A stretch of DNA of 64,000 nucleotides from Paracoccus alcaliphilus (lineage in GTDB: Bacteria; Pseudomonadota; Alphaproteobacteria; Rhodobacterales; Rhodobacteraceae). Within the stretch, counting starts at the first letter, position 1. Every line of letters begins with the position of its first letter. The translations under genes and the position numbers were made by a program. Positions 63,257 through 64,000 of this stretch are shown in pieces. The stretch covers positions 124,001-188,000 of the forward strand of contig NZ_CP067126.1 of NCBI RefSeq assembly GCF_028553725.1, in the 5' to 3' direction. Below the pieces are notes generated by a model that worked only from the letters and a program-made list of their open reading frames with translations, did not search any database and had not been told where the DNA came from.

Positions 63257-63324
63257 CTGGCAGGCTGCGTCGAAACGCCTGTTTTTGCTGGCCTGCAAGG
63301 GCATCCTGTGATTCACTTCCCGCC

Positions 63325-64000
63325 ATGGAAACAGCTGATCTTGCGCGCGAAAACGCCCTGCTGAAGGCCCGCCTCGCCGAGGTGGAGGCGACGCTGGCCG
63401 AGACGCAAGAGGCCAATCGGCGGCTGCAGGATATCCTGCACGCGGCGCAGCGCGAGAAATTCGGCAAGCGCTCCGAAAAGCTCTCGCCCGACCAGTTCAA
63501 CCTGCCCCTGGAAGATGCCGAATTTGCTCAAGGTGTGCTCGAGGCAGCACAAGAAAAGGCCGAAGCGGCGATGCAGCGGGCGCGCGGGGAAACACCCCGC
63601 AAGCCCAAGCGCAACCGCGGGCATCTGCCGTCCCATCTGCCTCGGGTTGAGCGCGTGATCGAGCCTGCCAGCACGCTCTGTCCCTGCGGTTGCGGCGAGA
63701 TGTCCAGGATCGGGGAAGACGTGTCCGAACGTCTCGACGTGATCCCCGCCCAGTTCCGGGTGCTGGTCACGCGGCGCCCGAAATACGCCTGCCGCCGTTG
63801 CTCGCAAGCTGTCGCGCAGGCCCATGCCCCCGAGCATGTCGTGCCCGGCGGGCTGCCCACGGAACTCTTCATCGCCTGGATTATCGTCTCGAAGTTCGGT
63901 GACCACCTGCCGTTTTATCGGCAGGCCGAGATCTTCAAGCGGCAAGGGATCGATCTGGACCGCGGCACACTCGGCAACTGGGTCGGGCGCGCCTGTTTCC
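63325..64000 (+). CDS. tnpC: IS66 transposase TnpC (3' truncated by window end)
   Basis: 225 codons from ATG 63325 stay open to the last base. An N-terminal coiled coil (ENALLKARLAEVEATLAE) is followed by the QREKFGKRSEKL motif, a zinc-finger-like CPCGCGEM...CRRC segment and the GDHLPFYRQAEIFKRQGIDL block before the DDE domain, which lies beyond the window. Intact as far as visible. Confidence 0.93.
   Translation, partial: METADLARENALLKARLAEVEATLAETQEANRRLQDILHAAQREKFGKRSEKLSPDQFNLPLEDAEFAQGVLEAAQEKAEAAMQRARGETPRKPKRNRGHLPSHLPRVERVIEPASTLCPCGCGEMSRIGEDVSERLDVIPAQFRVLVTRRPKYACRRCSQAVAQAHAPEHVVPGGLPTELFIAWIIVSKFGDHLPFYRQAEIFKRQGIDLDRGTLGNWVGRACF

Larger units (their letters stand above)
62385..64000 (+). 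mobile_element. IS66-family insertion sequence (right end beyond window)
   Basis: The left end GTAAGCGCGACGCCGATCCC starts at 62385, exactly where the IS4-type reading frame is interrupted. It contains intact tnpA and tnpB and the first part of tnpC, the standard IS66 order. The target duplication cannot be checked because the right end lies outside. Confidence 0.85.

Noticed and set aside
1..64000. CRISPR array, rRNA genes or prophage structural genes
   Set aside because: No regularly spaced repeats, rRNA signatures or phage head/tail genes were seen; the sheath and tube genes at 1-5052 are T6SS by gene set.

Overview
The window is GC-rich (about 65%) DNA with short intergenic gaps and many ATGA, GTGA or TGATG stop/start overlaps. 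Gene content and protein style suggest a Rhodobacteraceae alphaproteobacterium close to Paracoccus. That placement is inference from gene families; no marker gene such as 16S is present.

Layout. (1) 1-8155 (+): the end of a type VI secretion (T6SS) cluster, tssC(partial)-hcp-tssE-tssF-tssG-tssH(clpV), followed by a small protein with a textbook EF-hand loop. (2) 8436-17531: a peptide-type ABC importer operon (binding protein, two permeases, two ATPases) with an amidohydrolase and a RidA-like deaminase, next to an IclR regulator and a divergent SelA-fold PLP enzyme. This looks like import and breakdown of an amide or amino-acid-like compound. (3) 17996-24965: a TRAP transporter, a VOC protein, a RuBisCO-like protein and a four-carbon acid-sugar kinase under a divergent LacI regulator. 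It resembles the OiaK/OiaX branch of apionate catabolism. (4) 25187-34780: a surface-glycan locus (GSCFA protein, possible SGNH-like protein, two sulfotransferase-like proteins, three family-2 glycosyltransferases, UDP-glucose dehydrogenase) plus a BASS-family transporter. (5) 34915-43723: a ThDP-dependent enzyme, then fdoG-fdoH-fdoI-fdhE-selA. The formate dehydrogenase alpha subunit reads through an in-frame UGA (selenocysteine 200) followed by a SECIS-like hairpin. (6) 43959-47210: an SsuABC/THI5-like ABC transporter with a CbiZ-type amidohydrolase. (7) 47404-53831: a coenzyme F420 operon, cofG-cofH-cofD-cofC-cofE-npdG plus an F420-type luciferase-like oxidoreductase. (8) 54033-56955: a DUF1330 protein and entC-entB-entA for 2,3-dihydroxybenzoate. 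(9) 57373-58209: uppP.

(10) 58224-64000 is a mobile-element graveyard. It holds an IS66-like left part with an amber-interrupted tnpB, an AAA+ ATPase, a truncated small gene running into an N-truncated TniQ-like gene, overlapping inverted repeats and a 25-bp tRNA 3'-end fragment. An intact tRNA-Arg(TCT), a pair of DnaA-box-like sequences, and a second IS66 inserted in an IS4-type transposase remnant follow; the second IS66 runs off the window.

How the parts work together. The catabolic blocks 2 and 3 each pair a transporter with enzymes and a divergent regulator. Fdh and selA form one cofactor-dependent respiratory unit. The F420 operon carries synthesis, a predicted reductase and a predicted user enzyme, and is separated by a strong hairpin from the adjacent CbiZ/ABC unit. 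Least explained from known families are the CbiZ/ABC unit, the VOC protein in the RuBisCO-like operon, the EF-hand T6SS protein and the IS66/AAA+/TniQ assembly.
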